This document shows positions 63,204-64,000 of a DNA stretch of 64,000 nucleotides, one piece after another. Source of the stretch: Sphingomonadales bacterium (GTDB taxonomy: Bacteria > Pseudomonadota > Alphaproteobacteria > Sphingomonadales > Sphingomonadaceae); assembly GCA_025362295.1 (NCBI GenBank), contig JANYGX010000002.1, positions 117,989-181,988 on the forward strand, given 5' to 3'. Each line of letters begins with the position of its first letter. The stretch's first letter is position 1. Under the pieces are notes generated by a model. That model made no database searches. It worked only from the letters and a program-made list of their open reading frames with translations, and had not been told where the DNA came from. Both the position numbers and the translations under genes were made by a program.

Positions 63204-63485
63204 TCAAGCGTAAGAACCGGGTTCGGGGATATAGTCCATGGCCTGCATTGCCAGCATCAGCGGCCCCTGAAAATGCTGCGGGCAGGGCTTGCTGCCAAAC
63301 ACCCATGCCATAATATCAACCTCTTGCTCTTCAAGAAGCAGCTCAAACCAGCTTATATCTGTTTCTGTGAAGGTCGCCAGACGCGAATCGACAAACCCGC
63401 CGATCATGTAATCAGCTTCTTTTGTACCGCGATGCCAGGCCCGAAACCTCAGGCGGCGTTTACGCATCTCCAAGTCTGTCGTCAT
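63204..63485 (-). CDS. sdhE: FAD assembly factor SdhE
   Basis: This 93-residue protein of the SdhE/Sdh5 (DUF339) family shows RKRRLRFRAWHRGTKEADYM, whose RGXXE motif is needed to flavinylate succinate dehydrogenase, and a later FGSKPCPQHFQGPLM. It helps attach FAD covalently to SdhA. The gene is followed by mfd with three bases between. Promoter elements are not clear in the gap upstream (63486-63643), which holds no other gene. Confidence 0.93.
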   Translation of the reverse strand: MTTDLEMRKRRLRFRAWHRGTKEADYMIGGFVDSRLATFTETDISWFELLLEEQEVDIMAWVFGSKPCPQHFQGPLMLAMQAMDYIPEPGSYA

Positions 63486-63643
63486 ATAGGGATGCTGCTA
63501 AGCTATGAGTGTATGTTCGTCCAGCAAGAAGGTGCCCATGCGGCAACAAAGCTAATAATTCAATCGTATTACAATCAACAAGGGTCTGGTCAAATGTTCA
63601 TACTTTGCACGGTCTGTTACCAATTGAGCCATGTATTGCCTTA

Positions 63644-64000
63644 GGGTCAGGACCCATTGATTTGAGAGGCGCGATCTGATTCAGGCTCCGCAAGGAGACT
63701 GAGCATGAGCAACCTGTACTGGCTGACGGACGAGCAGATGGCGCGGCTTGAGCCGTATTTTCCCAAGAGTCACGGCAGGCCGCGGGTTGACGATAGGCGG
63801 GTGTTGAGCGGCATCGTTTTCGTGAACCGCAACGGGATGCGCTGGTGCGACGCACCCAAGGAGTACGGTCCACACAAGACGCTGTACAACCGCTGGAAGC
63901 GGTGGGGCGAGAGGGGCATTTTCCTTCGCATGATGGAAGGACTGGCGGCTGCGAGCGCCACGCCGAAGACGATCATGATCGACGCGACCTACCTCAAGGC
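63644..64000 (+). mobile_element. IS5-family insertion sequence, left end (continues past the window)
   Basis: The likely left terminus is the near-palindrome GGGTCAGGACCC (63644-63655), preceded by TTA (63641-63643), which fits a TTAG/CTAA-type target of the IS427 group. The DNA from about 63690 on is clearly richer in G+C than the host sequence, which supports recent arrival. The right end and target duplication lie outside the window. Confidence 0.7.
63705..64000 (+). CDS. IS5-family (IS427-like) transposase, 5' part
   Basis: The first 98 codons are readable. MSNLYWLTDEQMARLEPYFP and the following GRPRVDDRRVLSGIVFVNRN are the DUF4096 N-terminal domain of IS5/IS427 transposases, and MIDATYLK holds the first catalytic Asp. 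AAGGAG precedes the ATG. Elements of this group often make the full transposase by a frameshift between two frames, which cannot be checked because the window ends here. Confidence 0.88.
   Translation, partial: MSNLYWLTDEQMARLEPYFPKSHGRPRVDDRRVLSGIVFVNRNGMRWCDAPKEYGPHKTLYNRWKRWGERGIFLRMMEGLAAASATPKTIMIDATYLK

Overview
The window reads as a compact chromosomal segment of a free-living, aerobic alphaproteobacterium of moderate G+C. I infer this from the ccmC-D-E-F-G-H-I cytochrome c maturation operon, a CcrM-type GANTC adenine methyltransferase next to rnhB, families typical of alphaproteobacteria (TIGR02186 membrane protein, DUF2842, FolP with an N-terminal extension), an HrcA/CIRCE-controlled groESL operon and an SRP RNA gene just ahead of dnaX. 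Genus cannot be told from the sequence alone. Most of the window is housekeeping DNA. No CRISPR array, prophage, large biosynthetic cluster or recognisable defence island is present.

Layout. 1-4465: tail of ccmC and the rest of the c-type cytochrome maturation operon, with stop/start overlaps throughout. 4513-8991: a small orphan gene, then a Rieske oxygenase, a stand-alone [2Fe-2S] ferredoxin and a dimethylglycine/sarcosine dehydrogenase-like flavoprotein, probably an N-demethylation route for glycine betaine or a related compound. 8992-13036: a NYN-domain nuclease, a TusA/TIGR02186/TauE sulfur-related set, a DUF2807 exported protein and a prepilin-peptidase-like membrane protease. 13038-14773: alanine dehydrogenase with a divergent Lrp-type regulator. 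15066-19363: prfB with its programmed frameshift, an rRNA methyltransferase, tRNA-Tyr, tRNA-Gly, a pseudouridine synthase and rimO. 19466-25642: a subtilisin-like lipoprotein autotransporter, then AIM24, NUDIX, DUF2842, apt, DUF4337 and 3-hydroxyisobutyrate dehydrogenase. 25653-33429: ccrM, rnhB, folP, murI, a thioesterase, 3-hydroxyisobutyryl-CoA hydrolase, a second beta-hydroxyacid dehydrogenase and threonine ammonia-lyase. 33436-36972: the dTDP-L-rhamnose genes. 37059-41015: nfeD, a PAS histidine kinase and groESL. 41169-46207: nudC, SRP RNA, dnaX, ybaB, ridA, nadD, rsfS and rlmH. 46210-51053: an EnvC-like LytM factor, CtpA, a divergent polysaccharide deacetylase and a Tat-exported beta-propeller. 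51156-59729: a small orphan gene, yqeY, xthA, gst, an MFS transporter, an RND pump pair, a 39-residue membrane peptide and a phosphopantetheinyl transferase. 59733-63485: mfd and sdhE. 63644-64000: the left end of an IS5-family insertion sequence that runs off the window.

Small genes and sites added by reading the DNA include ccmD (97-228), the prfB frameshift site, the SRP RNA, two tRNAs, the CIRCE operator, a groEL terminator, a 39-codon membrane-peptide gene (59101-59220), and REP-like GTCAT...ATGAC hairpins in three intergenic gaps. The observations I would follow first are the dense GANTC cluster in front of ccrM, the compound inverted repeat in front of the reductase-less Rieske/ferredoxin/flavoprotein cassette, the TTAACCAT sites near the histidine kinase and a small orphan gene, the catalytically degenerate LytM factor, and the lipidated subtilisin autotransporter. 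None of these is proven to be a new system.
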